The notes beneath the pieces are model-generated. The model saw nothing but the letters and a program-made list of their open reading frames with translations, was not told the origin of the DNA and did no database searches. Below are positions 8,929 through 17,873 of a stretch of DNA of 40,058 bases, piece by piece. Source of the DNA: Bacteroidales bacterium (GTDB taxonomy: Bacteria > Bacteroidota > Bacteroidia > Bacteroidales > JAFGXI01). The first letter of the stretch is position 1, and each line of letters starts with the position of its first letter. The stretch is taken from assembly GCA_027064025.1 (NCBI GenBank), contig JAMOQL010000192.1:1-40058 (forward strand). The letters run 5' to 3'. The translations under genes and the position numbers were made by a program.

Positions 8929-10353
8929 ATGACAAATAACATTACAGACATATGGAATAAGTGCCTTGCTGTCATTAAGGATAATGTTCACGACGTAAGT
9001 TTCAATACGTTTTTCGAACCTATAATCCCTATTGAATTAAAAGATCAAGTCCTTACCATACAGGTTCCTAGCGCTTTCGTGTACGAATATTTAGAGGAAA
9101 ACTATATAGATCTGTTACGTAAAACTATTAGAAAAGAGATTGGAACTGAAGCCAAACTTGAATATAGCGTTGTCATGCAAAATGAGTCTCTTAATGGTCA
9201 AGAGTCTATTACAATGAAAATGCCTGGTAAAGATAACGCCAAAGTTTCCAATAAACCGGTTAACTTACCTATAGAAAAGAAAAATATAAATCCTTTTGTA
9301 ATTCCAGGGATCAAAAAATTACATATTGATCCTCAATTAAATGAGATTTATTCTTTTGATAATTTCATAGAAGGCAACTGCAACAGGCTAGCACGTGCAG
9401 CAGGTTATGCAATTGCGACAAGCCAAGCAGGATCTAGTGCATTTAACCCTTTATTTATTTATGGAGGTTCGGGATTAGGAAAAACGCATTTAGCTCAAGC
9501 TATTGGAATTGAAATAAAAAAGAAATTTCCACAAAAAACAGTATTATACGTTACTGCACATAAATTCCAGACTCAATACACCGATGCAGAACTTAATGGT
9601 AATAGAAATGACTTCATTAATTTTTATCAGATTATAGATGTTCTTATCATTGATGATGTTCATGAATTTGCAGGGAAAGAAGGAACTCAAAATGTATTCT
9701 TTCAAATTTTCAACCATTTACACCAATCAGGAAAACAGTTGATTATAACTTCCGACAAACCACCTATCGAAATGCAAGGTCTTGAACAAAGACTACTATC
9801 AAGATTCAAATGGGGATTAGCAGCAGACATACAGATACCCGATTTCGAAACTAGAGTAAAAATACTTAAGCACAAGATTTATAACAGTGGTATAGAACTA
9901 AGTGATGAAATAGTTGAGTATATTGCATCTCACCTAACCACTACCATTCGAGATTTAGAAGGTGCAATGGTCTCTTTACTAGCACAATCTACACTTAATA
10001 AAAAAGAAATAACATTAGAACTTGCAAAACAAATTGTAGACAAATTTGTAAAAAACACAAAACGAGAAATTTCTATCGACTACATTCAAAAAGTCGTTTG
10101 CGATTACTTTGACATGCAAGTTGAAGTACTTAGATCAAAAACTAGAAAAAGAGAAATTGTTCAGGCAAGGCAAATAGCTATGTACTTTGCAAAAACAATG
10201 ACCAAAACTTCTTTAACTAGCATTGGGTCTCAAATTGGAGGAAAAGATCATGCAACAGTTCTCCATTCATGCAAAACTGTTAATAACTTAATAGAAACCG
10301 ATAAACGTTTTAGAGTTTACATCGACGAAATTGAAAAGAAATTAAAATTATAA
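8929..10353 (+). CDS. dnaA: Chromosomal replication initiator DnaA
   Basis: Initiates replication by ATP-dependent oligomerisation on oriC. The 474 residues show the four-domain plan. Domain I (about 1-85) and a variable linker are followed by the AAA+ domain with Walker A GGSGLGKTH (179-187) and Walker B LIIDDVHEF (about 239-247). A C-terminal DNA-binding domain has the DnaA signature GGKDHATVLHSC. The ATG follows a 199-base leader. Within that leader and just downstream I see no run of TTATNCACA boxes, and dnaN is not adjacent. The gene position therefore does not by itself mark oriC. A terminator follows the stop. Confidence 0.97.
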   Translation: MTNNITDIWNKCLAVIKDNVHDVSFNTFFEPIIPIELKDQVLTIQVPSAFVYEYLEENYIDLLRKTIRKEIGTEAKLEYSVVMQNESLNGQESITMKMPGKDNAKVSNKPVNLPIEKKNINPFVIPGIKKLHIDPQLNEIYSFDNFIEGNCNRLARAAGYAIATSQAGSSAFNPLFIYGGSGLGKTHLAQAIGIEIKKKFPQKTVLYVTAHKFQTQYTDAELNGNRNDFINFYQIIDVLIIDDVHEFAGKEGTQNVFFQIFNHLHQSGKQLIITSDKPPIEMQGLEQRLLSRFKWGLAADIQIPDFETRVKILKHKIYNSGIELSDEIVEYIASHLTTTIRDLEGAMVSLLAQSTLNKKEITLELAKQIVDKFVKNTKREISIDYIQKVVCDYFDMQVEVLRSKTRKREIVQARQIAMYFAKTMTKTSLTSIGSQIGGKDHATVLHSCKTVNNLIETDKRFRVYIDEIEKKLKL

Positions 10354-10380
10354 ATATTGATTTATAAATTCAATGATTCT

Positions 10381-10415
10381 AGCAGGTTTCTTTCATGGAA
10401 GAGTCCTGCTTTTTT
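10381..10415 (+). terminator. Terminator after dnaA
   Basis: AGCAGG at 10381-10386 pairs with CCTGCT at 10405-10410 and is followed by a run of T. The 18-base interior can form a short additional stem. It lies 28 bases after the dnaA stop. Confidence 0.65.
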
Positions 10416-10425
10416 ATAATAAATT

Positions 10426-11286
10426 ATGGTATATATATTACTTAGTATATTGTTCTTTACAGGAATTTTTCTTGTATTTAAAATTATTGGAAAGAAAGAT
10501 CTTTCTGTAATTAATATTATCGTAATTAATTATTTTGTAGCAGCACTTTTAGGGAATGTGCAATCACAAGTCAATCCGATTCAAGCCTTACATGAAGATT
10601 GGCTATATATGTCCATTATTATTGGATTATTATATTTTATATTTTTTATTGTTATAGGTATTAGCACCAAACTTGTAGGTCTATCCGTAACTACTGTAGC
10701 TAGTAAAATGAGTGTTGTAATACCTATAGTATTTTCAATAATTTACTTCAACGAAAGCTTATCTATATTTAAAATATCTGGAATTATCTTAGCATTAACG
10801 GGCGTTATATTAACAGTCTATAAAAAGCCTGAAAAAAATAGGAAAGTAAAACTTTCGGAATTTCTAATCCCTTTACTATTATTTATTGGAATGGGAGTAA
10901 CTGATATGTTAACCAAAATTGCTCAAGACAAATACCTTAATCCAAATAATATTGCATTATTTAATTCTAGCTTATTCTATATCGCATTTCTTATCAGCTT
11001 AATTTACGTATTAGGTCTTCGTAAACAAAAAGAGTTTTTTAAACAAAGCACTCTCTTCTACGGAATTATTCTCGGGACTGTCAATTATTACGGTGTATAT
11101 TTTTTCCTCAAAGCATTAGATTCAAAAATATTTGACAGTTCTGTAATTTTTGGGATAAATAATGTGAGTATTGTAATATTGTCTGTATTTTTGGGTTTTG
11201 TTATCTTTAAAGAAAAAACAAATAAAATTAATATTATTGGAATAGCAAGTGCAATAACTGCAATTGTGTTCCTTAGTATTTCTTAA
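10426..11286 (+). CDS. DMT/EamA-family membrane transporter
   Basis: A 286-residue, very hydrophobic protein with about ten predicted transmembrane segments arranged as two similar halves of about five. The halves are separated by a basic cytoplasmic loop (KKPEKNRKVK) near residue 130. This is the architecture of the drug/metabolite transporter superfamily, and the GIILALTGVILTVYKKPE and IGIASAITAIVFLSIS ends resemble EamA repeats. The substrate cannot be inferred. The stop codon overlaps the start of the next gene by one base (TAATG), so the two are translationally coupled. Confidence 0.75.
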   Translation: MVYILLSILFFTGIFLVFKIIGKKDLSVINIIVINYFVAALLGNVQSQVNPIQALHEDWLYMSIIIGLLYFIFFIVIGISTKLVGLSVTTVASKMSVVIPIVFSIIYFNESLSIFKISGIILALTGVILTVYKKPEKNRKVKLSEFLIPLLLFIGMGVTDMLTKIAQDKYLNPNNIALFNSSLFYIAFLISLIYVLGLRKQKEFFKQSTLFYGIILGTVNYYGVYFFLKALDSKIFDSSVIFGINNVSIVILSVFLGFVIFKEKTNKINIIGIASAITAIVFLSIS

Positions 11287-11897
11287 TGGTAGAGATTAAA
11301 GACAAATACAAAACCATTGCTCAACAGAGCGAAGGCCTTTACAAAGAAAAAGGCAGTAAATTCTTATCCTTTGCATTTCCTATTACTTCCGAAAAACAAA
11401 TCAAAGAAATTCAGCAAGAATTACGAAAAAAATACTACGATGCTAGACATCATGTTTTTGCATGGAAACTTGGTATACAAGACAATAATTATAGATCTAG
11501 CGATGATGGAGAACCATCTAATTCGTCAGGTCCACCAGTCTTAGGACAAATTCGTTCGTATGAACTTAGCGATATATTAATTGTTGTTATTAGATATTTT
11601 GGAGGCACCAAATTAGGAATTCCTGGTTTAATTCATGCATATAAAACGGCCGCTGCAGAAGCAATAGAAAATAATAAAATAATTAATAAAATAATCACAC
11701 ACACTTATAAAATTAGTTTTGCATACGAAGATATGAATTTAGTAATGCGGAAACTAAAAGAACAAAATATTGAACAACAAAATCAAGAATTTGACTTAAA
11801 ATGCAGCCTAGAAATTAATATTAGGCTTTCCGATTGCGAAAAGACAGAGAATATTTTTAAAAAGATACCAAACATTAATATTGAACAAATCTCATAA
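11286..11897 (+). CDS. YigZ/IMPACT-family protein
   Basis: A 203-residue protein matching the YigZ (UPF0029/IMPACT N-terminal) family. It has a KGSKFLSFAFP start region, the signature DARHHVFAWKLG, then RSSDDGEPSNSSGPPVLGQI, VVIRYFGGTKLG and GLIHAYKTAAAEA, followed by a small ferredoxin-like C-terminal domain. Molecular function is uncertain in bacteria; eukaryotic IMPACT acts in translational control. Its ATG overlaps the stop of the upstream transporter by one base, and pyrB follows after 15 bases, so it is probably part of a transporter-yigZ-pyrB-pyrI transcript. Confidence 0.88.
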   Translation: MVEIKDKYKTIAQQSEGLYKEKGSKFLSFAFPITSEKQIKEIQQELRKKYYDARHHVFAWKLGIQDNNYRSSDDGEPSNSSGPPVLGQIRSYELSDILIVVIRYFGGTKLGIPGLIHAYKTAAAEAIENNKIINKIITHTYKISFAYEDMNLVMRKLKEQNIEQQNQEFDLKCSLEINIRLSDCEKTENIFKKIPNINIEQIS

Positions 11898-11912
11898 TCA
11901 ACATTATCTCTC

Positions 11913-12818
11913 ATGAAAAATAGAAGTTTAGTTTCCATCAACGATTACACAAAAGAAGATTATTTGAAGATAATCAAAAAAACAGCTGAATTCGAAAAAA
12001 AACCTGTTCAAAAGATTTTAGAGGGAAAAATTATTGCCACTCTATTCTTCGAACCATCGACAAGAACTCGACTAAGTTTCGAATCCGCAGTCAACAAATT
12101 AGGAGGTAGAATAATTGGATTTACCGACGCCGCCTCTTCAAGTGTAAAAAAAGGAGAAAGTCTGAAAGACACTATCAAAACAGTTGCTAATTATAGCGAT
12201 TTAATTGTTATGAGACACCCCGTAGAAGGTAGTGCAAGATATGCAAGCGAAGTTTCTAATGTACCTATTATTAATGCAGGAGATGGTGCAAATCAGCATC
12301 CAACCCAAACACTTCTCGATTTATATTCTATATACAAAACTCAAGGCACACTCGAAAATCTAAATATTTTTTTAGTTGGTGATTTAAAATATGGAAGAAC
12401 CATCCATTCTCTTATAATGGCCATGTCACACTTTAATCCAACTTTTAACTTTATTTCACCAGAATTTCTAAAGATGCCAAAGGAATACAAACTATTTTTA
12501 GACTCTAAAGGTATCAAATATTACGAACACGAAGATTTTACAGAATACATAAAAGAAGCCGACATTATTTATATGACTCGAGTACAAAAAGAACGATTTT
12601 CTGACCCAATAGAATACGAAAAAGTTAAAAATGTATATATATTAAGAAACGAAATGCTAAATAACTCTAAAGAAAATCTCAAAGTTCTACATCCACTTCC
12701 AAGAGTGAATGAGATAAATGATGATGTTGATAACAACCCAAAAGCCTATTATTTTGAGCAAGCATTAAATGGAGTCTACACTCGCCAAGCTATTATTTCG
12801 ACCATCTTAGATTTATAA
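11913..12818 (+). CDS. pyrB: Aspartate carbamoyltransferase catalytic subunit
   Basis: Condenses carbamoyl phosphate with aspartate to N-carbamoyl-L-aspartate, the committed step of pyrimidine synthesis. The 301-residue frame shows the carbamoyl-phosphate loop [13 protein letters not shown], the SSSVKKGES loop (the 80s loop contributing Ser and Lys), [11 protein letters not shown], and the C-terminal HPLPRVNEI. It lies 24 bases upstream of pyrI, so it should assemble into the allosteric dodecameric enzyme as in enteric bacteria. No attenuator-like leader peptide is evident in the 15-base upstream gap. Confidence 0.97.
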   Translation: MKNRSLVSINDYTKEDYLKIIKKTAEFEKKPVQKILEGKIIATLFFEPSTRTRLSFESAVNKLGGRIIGFTDAASSSVKKGESLKDTIKTVANYSDLIVMRHPVEGSARYASEVSNVPIINAGDGANQHPTQTLLDLYSIYKTQGTLENLNIFLVGDLKYGRTIHSLIMAMSHFNPTFNFISPEFLKMPKEYKLFLDSKGIKYYEHEDFTEYIKEADIIYMTRVQKERFSDPIEYEKVKNVYILRNEMLNNSKENLKVLHPLPRVNEINDDVDNNPKAYYFEQALNGVYTRQAIISTILDL

Positions 12819-12842
12819 TATAAATACAAAAAAAATAAAATC

Positions 12843-13307
12843 ATGAACAGCGATAAAAAAGAATTACGCGTAAACGCTATTAAAAACGGAACCGTTATCG
12901 ACCATATACCTGCCGAAGATTTATTTAAAGTTATTAAAATCTTGGGACTACAAAATATTAAAAATACAATGACCCTAGGAAATAACTTAGAAAGTAAAAC
13001 CCATGGACATAAAGGAATTATTAAAATATCTGAATTGTTTTTTAAAGATGATGATATTAACAGAATTGCACTTGCAGCACCACATGCAAAACTAAATATA
13101 ATAAAAGATTATAACGTTGTAGAAAAACGACAAGTCAAAGTTCCTGACTCTGTAGTAGGTATTGCAAAATGTGTCAATCCTAAATGCATTACTAATTTTG
13201 AAGATAATGTCACCCCTATATTTACAGTTATTGATAAAGAAAATATCACTTTAAAATGTCACTACTGCGAGAAAATTACAAATAAAGAAAATCTTAGACT
13301 TCAGTAA
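12843..13307 (+). CDS. pyrI: Aspartate carbamoyltransferase regulatory subunit
   Basis: Regulatory chain of ATCase that binds nucleotide effectors and a structural zinc. The 154 residues match PyrI in length. The N-terminal allosteric domain contains NAIKNGTVIDHIPA. The C-terminal zinc domain contains the four cysteines in CVNPKC and CHYCEK, about 30 residues apart. It directly follows pyrB and ends just before a strong hairpin shared with the convergent gene. Confidence 0.96.
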   Translation: MNSDKKELRVNAIKNGTVIDHIPAEDLFKVIKILGLQNIKNTMTLGNNLESKTHGHKGIIKISELFFKDDDINRIALAAPHAKLNIIKDYNVVEKRQVKVPDSVVGIAKCVNPKCITNFEDNVTPIFTVIDKENITLKCHYCEKITNKENLRLQ

Positions 13308-13328
13308 TCTTAATTATTAATTTACATA

Positions 13329-13370
13329 AATAGCGCTTAGATTATTAATTAATCCAAGTGCTATTTTCTT
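13329..13370. terminator. Bidirectional terminator between pyrI and the MORN-repeat gene
   Basis: A long imperfect hairpin: 13329-13343 (AATAGCGCTTAGATT) pairs with 13351-13365 (AATCCAAGTGCTATT) with one mismatch and one G-U pair. It is followed by a T-rich tract on the plus strand and lies between two convergent genes 69 bases apart. Confidence 0.7.
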
Positions 13371-13376
13371 TTATAT

Positions 13377-14585
13377 CTACAAGAATTTAATAATATATTT
13401 AGCTATTTTTTTATCCTCAAACTTAAGTGCTCTAATATTAGAAACTTCTTGATCCGTTGCATTTTCGAAAATCCCTCGCAGTTCTTTTAATTCTCCATTT
13501 TTTTCCCACTCCACTTTCCCTTGGATTACACCATTTTTATAAAAAGATACTTTCTTAAGAGTCCCATTATCATGCCACCAAAAATTATTACCTTCTAATC
13601 TCCCATTCTTATAGGTATTTTTAATTCTCAAATCACCATTTTTATACCACGACACCCATAAACCTTCTTTTTGTCCTTTGTTAAAAAAAACAATCATCCG
13701 TTTCTTATTATTCTGGTACCAATACTCCCATTTATTATCTTTTTTTCCCTTAAATACCTCTCCTCTTAATCCCTTTTGACCAGTCTGAAAATAGCCATAA
13801 ACCTTTCCTGTATAGGCACTATCTGCTTGAGGCAAATAATAAATTCTATTTCGTTTTTCTAATTGACTGATATTAATTCCATTTGCGAAAGTCTTATCTA
13901 AAATCTCTTGGAAATACCTAATTATCAACAACTTATACTCATCGTCGTATAAAATATCTTTTACCTTAGAGTTTTCTATCTTAAAAGTAACTGTAATATT
14001 ATTATTATCAGGACAATACCCACATCTAAAAAACTTCATTAATATCTTAGTATCTCCTTCTAAACCGGGTATACTAATCTTTTTCCACATATAAGAATTG
14101 TGATTTTTTCGTCCTTTACCTAAACGATCATTTAAAAGAATAAGAAAATTAGACACATTGTCAATATCTTTAGATACAAAAGTAAGTAAAAAATCTTTCT
14201 CGTTTTTATTAGTAGATGTCCAATAAAGCGCCTCAATATAATCATAACAAAAAGCGACTACCTCATCTAATAAAAACATAGAATCTTGAAGAAAAACCAT
14301 AAGATTGGTATCAGGATATATCGAATTAATAGATATTCTTTGCTCTCGATAACCAATAGCAGAAATAACCAAAGTATCATTTAACAAGGAATCAGGAATA
14401 AACAATTCGAACGTACCATCTGTCATAGACGCCGTACCAATTATAGACGAATCTATATAAACATTGGCCAAAGAAATAGCCGATTTAGATAAATCCTCCT
14501 GCACCTCGCCGCTCAATTTATAATTCTGAGCGAACAAAGATGACGAAATAAACAATAATAATAAAATTAGTATCTTAGGCATCAT
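13377..14585 (-). CDS. Secreted protein with CarboxypepD_reg-like domain and MORN-variant repeats
   Basis: I start it at MMPKILILLLLFISSSLFAQ, a clean signal peptide ending at FAQ; the open frame extends 46 codons further but is then basic and signal-less. After the signal comes a carboxypeptidase-regulatory-like beta domain (SGEVQEDLSKSAISLANVYI to SAIGYREQRI), then a middle region of unknown fold. The C-terminal part is a series of about 20-residue MORN-variant repeats (GYFQTGQKGLRGE, GKKDNKWEYWYQNNKK, GQKEGLWVSWYKNGD, NGRLEGNNFWWHDNGT). Such repeats are often labelled toxin-antitoxin YwqK, but nothing here supports a toxin role. Probably envelope-associated, unknown function. About 402 residues. 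Confidence 0.7.
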   Translation of the reverse strand: MMPKILILLLLFISSSLFAQNYKLSGEVQEDLSKSAISLANVYIDSSIIGTASMTDGTFELFIPDSLLNDTLVISAIGYREQRISINSIYPDTNLMVFLQDSMFLLDEVVAFCYDYIEALYWTSTNKNEKDFLLTFVSKDIDNVSNFLILLNDRLGKGRKNHNSYMWKKISIPGLEGDTKILMKFFRCGYCPDNNNITVTFKIENSKVKDILYDDEYKLLIIRYFQEILDKTFANGINISQLEKRNRIYYLPQADSAYTGKVYGYFQTGQKGLRGEVFKGKKDNKWEYWYQNNKKRMIVFFNKGQKEGLWVSWYKNGDLRIKNTYKNGRLEGNNFWWHDNGTLKKVSFYKNGVIQGKVEWEKNGELKELRGIFENATDQEVSNIRALKFEDKKIAKYIIKFL

Positions 14586-14788
14586 GACAAAAGTAGAAAA
14601 AATGTTGAAATTGCTTGATTTATTGCTAAATAAATAACGAAAAGGATAAAATCTAATTACAAATGAGCTAATTTTCAACTTTCGATACTTTAAAAGCAAT
14701 TTTTTTGATAAAACAGAAGTCAAAAAAAACGAAAATAACTATCTTGTATCACTTTATTAACATATGTGAGATTGTTAAAACATAATAC

Positions 14789-16276
14789 ATGAAAAAAATA
14801 CTGATTGCCAATAGAGGAGAGATTGCATTGCGCATTATGAGAACAATTAGAGAGATGGGATTAAAATCTGTCGCTGTTTTTTCAGAAGCCGACAGAAATG
14901 CTCCATTTGTAAAATATGCAGACGAATCTGTTTGTATTGGGCCTCCAGCCTCAAACGAATCCTACTTAAGACAAGATAAAATAATTGAAGTTTGTAAAAA
15001 ACTTAATGTTGATGGAATTCATCCTGGTTACGGCTTTTTATCGGAAAATGCCAATTTCGCTAGACTTGTTAAGCAAGAAGGACTAACATTAATAGGTCCT
15101 TCGCCAGAAGCAATGGAAATAATGGGTGATAAATTGTCGGCCAAGGCTGCAGTTAAAAGTTATAAAATACCCATGGTTCCAGGTACAGATGAAGCCATAA
15201 CAGACATACCTGAAGCCAAAAAAATAGCTCAAAAGATAGGCTACCCAATCCTTATTAAAGCTTCTGCTGGTGGCGGAGGAAAAGGAATGCGAATTGTCGA
15301 AGAAGAGAAAGATTTCGAAGAACAAATGCAATTAGCTATTAATGAAGCAGTTTCTGCTTTTGGAAATGGAGCCGTATTTATTGAGCGTTATGTCGGTTCG
15401 CCACGCCATATAGAGATTCAGATTATGGCTGATATGCACGGGAATATTGTCCCTCTTTTCGAAAGAGAATGTTCAATTCAACGTAGACATCAGAAAGTTA
15501 TAGAAGAAGCTCCATCGTCGATACTAACTCCCCAAATGCGAAAAGAAATGGGAGAAAAAGCTTGCGATGTTGCCAGAGCTTGTAATTATTATGGCGCAGG
15601 AACTGTTGAATTTTTATTAGACGAAAATCTAAACTTCTTCTTCCTAGAAATGAACACTCGCCTTCAGGTAGAACATCCCGTAACCGAATTAATCTCAGGA
15701 ATAGATTTAGTTAAGGAACAAATTAGAGTTGCAGAAGGTGAAAAACTTTCATTCAGCCAAAAGGATATTAAAATAAATGGCCACGCCGTAGAAGTTAGAG
15801 TATACGCAGAAGATCCAACAAATAATTTTTTACCAGATATAGGAACTCTCAAAACCTACAAGCCCCCTATCGGGCTAGGGGTTCGTGTTGATGATGGATT
15901 CGAAGAAGGCATGCCAATTCCAATTTATTATGATCCTATGATTTCTAAATTAATTACCCACGGAAAAAATAGAGACGAAGCTATTGAACGAATGATTCGT
16001 GCTATCGACGATTATAAAATTACAGGAATAGAAACAACTTTGCCGTTTTGTAAATTTGTAATGCAACACGAAGCTTTTACTAGTGGAAATTTTGATACTC
16101 ACTTTGTTAAAGATCATTTCTCACCTGAAAAATTAGAAACTCATCTTCCTAAAGAAACTTTAGAGTTAGCAGCTATTATGTCTTCAGTTTTTACTCAACA
16201 AAAAAAGAACGAACATATTTCTAATAATAAAACAATTAATCAACACAATAATTGGAGAGTTAACAGGAGCAAATAA
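14789..16276 (+). CDS. accC: Biotin carboxylase (acetyl-CoA or propionyl-CoA carboxylase subunit)
   Basis: ATP-dependent carboxylation of biotin on a carrier protein. The 495 residues start KKILIANRGEIALRIMRT and show the ATP-grasp glycine loop GGGGKGMRIVE (about 160-170), RHIEIQIMAD, ERECSIQRRHQK, and the active-site MNTRLQVEHPVTE (about 288-300). The last 25 or so residues are a polar tail ending NNWRVNRSK. It stands alone: no biotin carboxyl carrier or carboxyltransferase gene lies within 3 kb either side. Whether it serves fatty-acid synthesis or acyl-CoA carboxylation therefore cannot be decided from context. An unusual long inverted repeat with a T run follows 30 bases after the stop. 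Confidence 0.92.
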   Translation: MKKILIANRGEIALRIMRTIREMGLKSVAVFSEADRNAPFVKYADESVCIGPPASNESYLRQDKIIEVCKKLNVDGIHPGYGFLSENANFARLVKQEGLTLIGPSPEAMEIMGDKLSAKAAVKSYKIPMVPGTDEAITDIPEAKKIAQKIGYPILIKASAGGGGKGMRIVEEEKDFEEQMQLAINEAVSAFGNGAVFIERYVGSPRHIEIQIMADMHGNIVPLFERECSIQRRHQKVIEEAPSSILTPQMRKEMGEKACDVARACNYYGAGTVEFLLDENLNFFFLEMNTRLQVEHPVTELISGIDLVKEQIRVAEGEKLSFSQKDIKINGHAVEVRVYAEDPTNNFLPDIGTLKTYKPPIGLGVRVDDGFEEGMPIPIYYDPMISKLITHGKNRDEAIERMIRAIDDYKITGIETTLPFCKFVMQHEAFTSGNFDTHFVKDHFSPEKLETHLPKETLELAAIMSSVFTQQKKNEHISNNKTINQHNNWRVNRSK

Positions 16277-16305
16277 TTGCGTTTCCTTTAGAAATAGCAA
16301 TCTTT

Positions 16306-16436
16306 ATAGACGCTTAATCACGTTCGGAATAATTAATCTCCCGATGCTGCGCATCGAATAATAAATTAGTCCTTTTCATTCCTTGTAGCCTCTGCCTCTA
16401 GGATATTGATAATAAAGGTTAAGCGTCTATTTTTTT
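16306..16436 (+). ncRNA. Candidate structured RNA or long-armed terminator between accC and the DUF4294 gene
   Basis: A perfect 12-bp inverted repeat (16306-16317, ATAGACGCTTAA; 16419-16430, TTAAGCGTCTAT) encloses 101 bases and is followed by seven T. Inside are a perfect 6-bp hairpin CGATGC-TGC-GCATCG (16342-16356) and a 5-bp helix GGAAT/ATTCC (16326-16330 with 16378-16382). The result is a closing stem, an asymmetric bubble and a terminal arm. That outline recalls 6S-type RNAs, but I have no sequence match. The T run only fits plus-strand transcription. It may be a small RNA with its own terminator, or simply the accC 3' end. Confidence 0.4.
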
Positions 16437-16464
16437 GGTACATTTATTGCAAAGAAAAAAGAAT

Positions 16465-17097
16465 ATGCTTTTGGGTAAAAAAAATATTCACAAAATATTA
16501 GCTTCTAGAAACCACCTAATTATTTTTTTAACAGGTTTTCTCACTATTTGGGCTTCAACGAATAGCTATGCACAAAATCATAAATCTTCTGTTGCCGACT
16601 TAATTGTTATTAATGGCGATACCATGTCGCATTTCGATTTACCCGAAATAATTGTAATTCCAGCCTACCCTTTTACTTCAAAAAAACAAAAAAGGCGATA
16701 TGGACGATTAGCTAAAAAACTTAAAAAAGTTTATCCATATGCAAAAATGGCCAACGATGCATTAAAAAAAATAACTTTAGAAGTAGACAGTATTGATGAT
16801 AAACGTATTGCAAAAAAATATATAAAACAAGTTGACAAAGAACTACAGGCTAGATATGGAAAAGAACTAAAAAAGCTAACCATTTCGGAAGGTCGTTTAT
16901 TAATAAAACTAATTGACAGAGAAACAGGAAGCACTTCTTATGAATTAGTAAAAGAATTAAGAGGATCTTTTTCTGCTTTTATGTGGCAATCTTTAGCTAG
17001 ACTGTTTGGTGAAAATCTAAAAGTCAATTATAATCCAAAAGAAGAAGATAAAATGATTGAACATATTGTTCTATTAATAGAAAATAATCAATTATAA
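16465..17097 (+). CDS. DUF4294 family protein
   Basis: Bacteroidota-specific family of unknown function. I start at the ATG giving MLLGKKNIHKILASRNHL; the frame opens 30 bases earlier within the T run of the preceding element. A hydrophobic segment (about 21-38) ending SYAQ looks like a signal peptide, so the protein is probably exported. The conserved part reads HFDLPEIIVIPAYPF, then RRYGRLAKKLKKVYPYAKMA, GRLLIKLIDRETGSTSYELV and a tryptophan-containing SAFMWQSLARLFG. The body is helical and very basic. About 210 residues. Confidence 0.75.
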   Translation: MLLGKKNIHKILASRNHLIIFLTGFLTIWASTNSYAQNHKSSVADLIVINGDTMSHFDLPEIIVIPAYPFTSKKQKRRYGRLAKKLKKVYPYAKMANDALKKITLEVDSIDDKRIAKKYIKQVDKELQARYGKELKKLTISEGRLLIKLIDRETGSTSYELVKELRGSFSAFMWQSLARLFGENLKVNYNPKEEDKMIEHIVLLIENNQL

Positions 17098-17098
17098 A

Positions 17099-17131
17099 TT
17101 GTTTTATTAGTCGGCATAATTTGTATTTTTG
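17099..17131 (+). promoter_or_regulatory. Promoter for the TylF-like methyltransferase gene
   Basis: A TTG at 17099-17101 and TATTTTTG at 17124-17131 (exact TAnnTTTG) are separated by 22 bases. They lie 17 bases upstream of the ATG, so the gene is likely transcribed independently of DUF4294. Confidence 0.45.
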
Positions 17132-17147
17132 ATAAAAATATTAAACA

Positions 17148-17864
17148 ATGATTAAAAGACTAAGACTTAGAGGAAAATTTAAAGGATACTTTTTTATTTT
17201 ATCTCTCCACCATATTTTTTCGGCTAAGATTTTCTCATTCCTAGGACATTTGTCGGGTCTATCAAAATGGATTTCTAAACATAAGGACATCCCATATAGT
17301 GATTTCTATTCGCATAAATTCGACTATCACAAACGATTAGGAATGTTTAATTATTTAATAGAACATGAAAAATTAGGAGAGGCCATAGATTACTTAGAAT
17401 TTGGAGTTTCTACAGGAAATTCGTTTAGATGGTGGATTGAAAATAACAAAGATAACAATTCACGTTTTTTTGGTTTTGACACCTTTACTGGATTACCAGA
17501 AGCGTGGGGCCCTTTTGCTCAAGGCTCTATGGGGAATAACAATGAAGCACCCCAAATTGAAGATAATAGACATCAATTCTTCCAAGGATTATTTCAACAA
17601 ACACTAATTCCATTTTTAAAAAATTACGAACCTAAAAACCCAAGGGTCATCCATATGGATGCTGATTTATACACCGCAACACTATATGTTTTGACTACAA
17701 TTGCACCCTACCTTCAAAAAGGTGATATTATTCTATTCGACGAATTTAATGTGCCTTGCCATGAATATAAGGCATTCACAGAATGGACAGAATCTTTCTA
17801 TATTGACTACGAAGTACTTGGAGCAGTAAATAATTATTACCAAGTTGCCGTTAGGATACTCTAA
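17148..17864 (+). CDS. TylF/MycF-like class I SAM-dependent methyltransferase
   Basis: A 238-residue protein. The SAM-binding first strand is YLEFGVSTGNSFRWWI (about 83-98) and the second strand acidic motif is RFFGFDTFTGLPEAW. The metal-binding region reads PRVIHMDADLYTATLYVL followed by GDIILFDEFN, the arrangement seen in macrocin-type O-methyltransferases that use Mg2+. A basic N-terminal segment precedes the core. The substrate is unknown; neighbours give no sugar or natural-product context. It ends 9 bases before the convergent AI-2E gene. Confidence 0.75.
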   Translation: MIKRLRLRGKFKGYFFILSLHHIFSAKIFSFLGHLSGLSKWISKHKDIPYSDFYSHKFDYHKRLGMFNYLIEHEKLGEAIDYLEFGVSTGNSFRWWIENNKDNNSRFFGFDTFTGLPEAWGPFAQGSMGNNNEAPQIEDNRHQFFQGLFQQTLIPFLKNYEPKNPRVIHMDADLYTATLYVLTTIAPYLQKGDIILFDEFNVPCHEYKAFTEWTESFYIDYEVLGAVNNYYQVAVRIL

Positions 17865-17873
17865 CTTTTCTAT

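Noticed and set aside
13377-14723. MORN-repeat protein as a toxin-antitoxin component, with the longer N-terminus
   Set aside because: The toxin-antitoxin label is an annotation habit for these repeats and there is no partner gene; the long N-terminus hides a clear signal peptide beginning at 14585.
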